Shown in pieces: positions 63,569 to 64,000 of a stretch of 64,000 nt of DNA. Origin of the DNA: Nocardiopsis_B mangrovi (lineage in GTDB: Bacteria; Actinomycetota; Actinomycetes; Streptosporangiales; Streptosporangiaceae). The stretch covers positions 1-64,000 of the forward strand of contig NZ_JBHSFQ010000029.1 of NCBI RefSeq assembly GCF_042653925.1. The letters run 5' to 3'. The position numbers and the translations under genes were made by a program. The notes under the pieces were generated by a model that was given only the letters and a program-made list of their open reading frames with translations, made no database searches and was not told the DNA's origin. Positions within the stretch are counted from its first letter, which is position 1; each line of letters starts with the position of its first letter.

Positions 63569-64000
63569 GTGAAGATCGTCGCGCAGGTGAAGCTGATGCC
63601 TGCGTCCGCTCATGACGCGGACGCGCTGGCGGCGACCCTGCGTGCCTGCAACCGGGCCGCGACGTGGGTATCTGAGACCGCGCACGCCCGGGGCCTGTTC
63701 CGGCGCAACGAGTTGCAGCAGGCCGTTTACCACGACACCAAGGCCGTCTTCGGTCTCGCCGCGCAACCGGCGGTGCGCACCATCAAGAAGGTGGTGGACG
63801 CCTACACAACGCTGAAGGCGAACATCAAGGCCGGGAACCTCGGCCCCGAGGGTGCGAAGCGCCGGACGAAAGCGGACGCCACACCGATCTTCTTCCGTGA
63901 GGATGCGGCCCAGCCCTACGACGACCGTATCCTGACCTGGAACCTCGACCAGCGGACGGTGTCCGTCTGGACCGTGGCCGGGCGCTTGAAGGGCGTCCCG
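63569..64000 (+). CDS. tnpB: TnpB, RNA-guided nuclease of an IS605-type element (partial, runs off the window)
   Basis: The reading frame is open from the GTG at 63569 to the end of the window (144 codons). It begins VKIVAQVKLMPASAHDADAL and continues with ATLRACNRAATWVSETAH, ARGLFRRNELQQAVYHDTKAVFGLAAQPAVRTIKKV and IFFREDAAQPYDDRILTW. These are the N-terminal WED/REC-like parts of TnpB (OrfB) proteins. The RuvC motifs, zinc finger and the right end with the guide RNA scaffold lie beyond position 64000. No tnpA is seen on this side. It is likely an IS1341-type element with TnpB alone. Confidence 0.8.
   Translation, partial: MKIVAQVKLMPASAHDADALAATLRACNRAATWVSETAHARGLFRRNELQQAVYHDTKAVFGLAAQPAVRTIKKVVDAYTTLKANIKAGNLGPEGAKRRTKADATPIFFREDAAQPYDDRILTWNLDQRTVSVWTVAGRLKGVP

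Overview
The window is high-GC actinobacterial DNA with GTG starts in many genes, 1-20 nt translational overlaps, DUF397/XRE pairs, TctABC, and actinomycete-style type I-E repeats. The gene content fits a filamentous actinomycete such as Nocardiopsaceae, Streptosporangiales or Streptomyces relatives. That placement is inferred from gene content, not from a marker gene. No rRNA or tRNA gene was recognised.

Layout from left to right. Positions 121-3445 hold a quinone/drug-stress style set: cupin, carboxymuconolactone decarboxylase and MFS exporter, with a divergent HTH regulator. Positions 3433-6829 hold a molybdate ABC transporter (modA, modB, modC) and its Mop-domain HTH regulator. Positions 6900-9494 encode a berberine-bridge type flavoenzyme fused to a long basic repeat tail. 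Positions 9664-10870 are a decayed XRE/DUF397 cluster. Positions 10993-19407 form a seven-gene catabolic operon: two double-hotdog hydratases, an MHS transporter, a ThDP enzyme, a class III CoA-transferase, a GntR regulator and an FGGY kinase. Positions 19699-26060 hold a VOC protein, qorB, an HD-GYP protein, a siderophore-interacting-protein remnant and a SulP-carbonic anhydrase fusion. Positions 26226-32984 form a GntR-controlled tctCBA, DapA-family and DAK-kinase operon preceded by a perfect 22-bp palindrome. A VOC-AHSA1 fusion and another MFS gene follow.

Positions 35745-45232 carry a type I-E CRISPR-Cas locus: cas3, cas8e, cse2, cas7e, cas5e, cas6e and an array of eight repeats, with no cas1 or cas2. 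The cas3-cas8e intergenic region holds the most interesting signal in the window. A 39-codon membrane-peptide gene lies on the minus strand. Facing it is a crRNA-like unit: degenerate repeat, 20-nt spacer, degenerate repeat. The first 13 nt of that spacer match a site between the -35 and -10 of the peptide gene's promoter, next to an AAG PAM. This is the architecture expected of a CreTA-type, Cascade-repressed toxin-antitoxin that makes the host depend on its Cas complex. The toxin peptide and the RNA were recognised here from sequence only.

Positions 45841-50475 carry a multi-membrane Ser/Thr kinase with a repetitive threonine tail and a DUF1254/DUF1214 protein. Positions 50741-56561 look like a small biosynthetic cluster for a guanidino compound: cytochrome P450, glycine-amidinotransferase homologue, VAO-type flavin oxidase, MoaF-like protein and a PRMT7-like methyltransferase. 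Positions 56827-63425 hold an aldo/keto reductase, a GH2 beta-mannosidase with a divergent LacI regulator, a GNAT acetyltransferase and a 2-hydroxyacid dehydrogenase. The right edge is the left end of an IS200/IS605-type element with a tnpB gene running out of the window.
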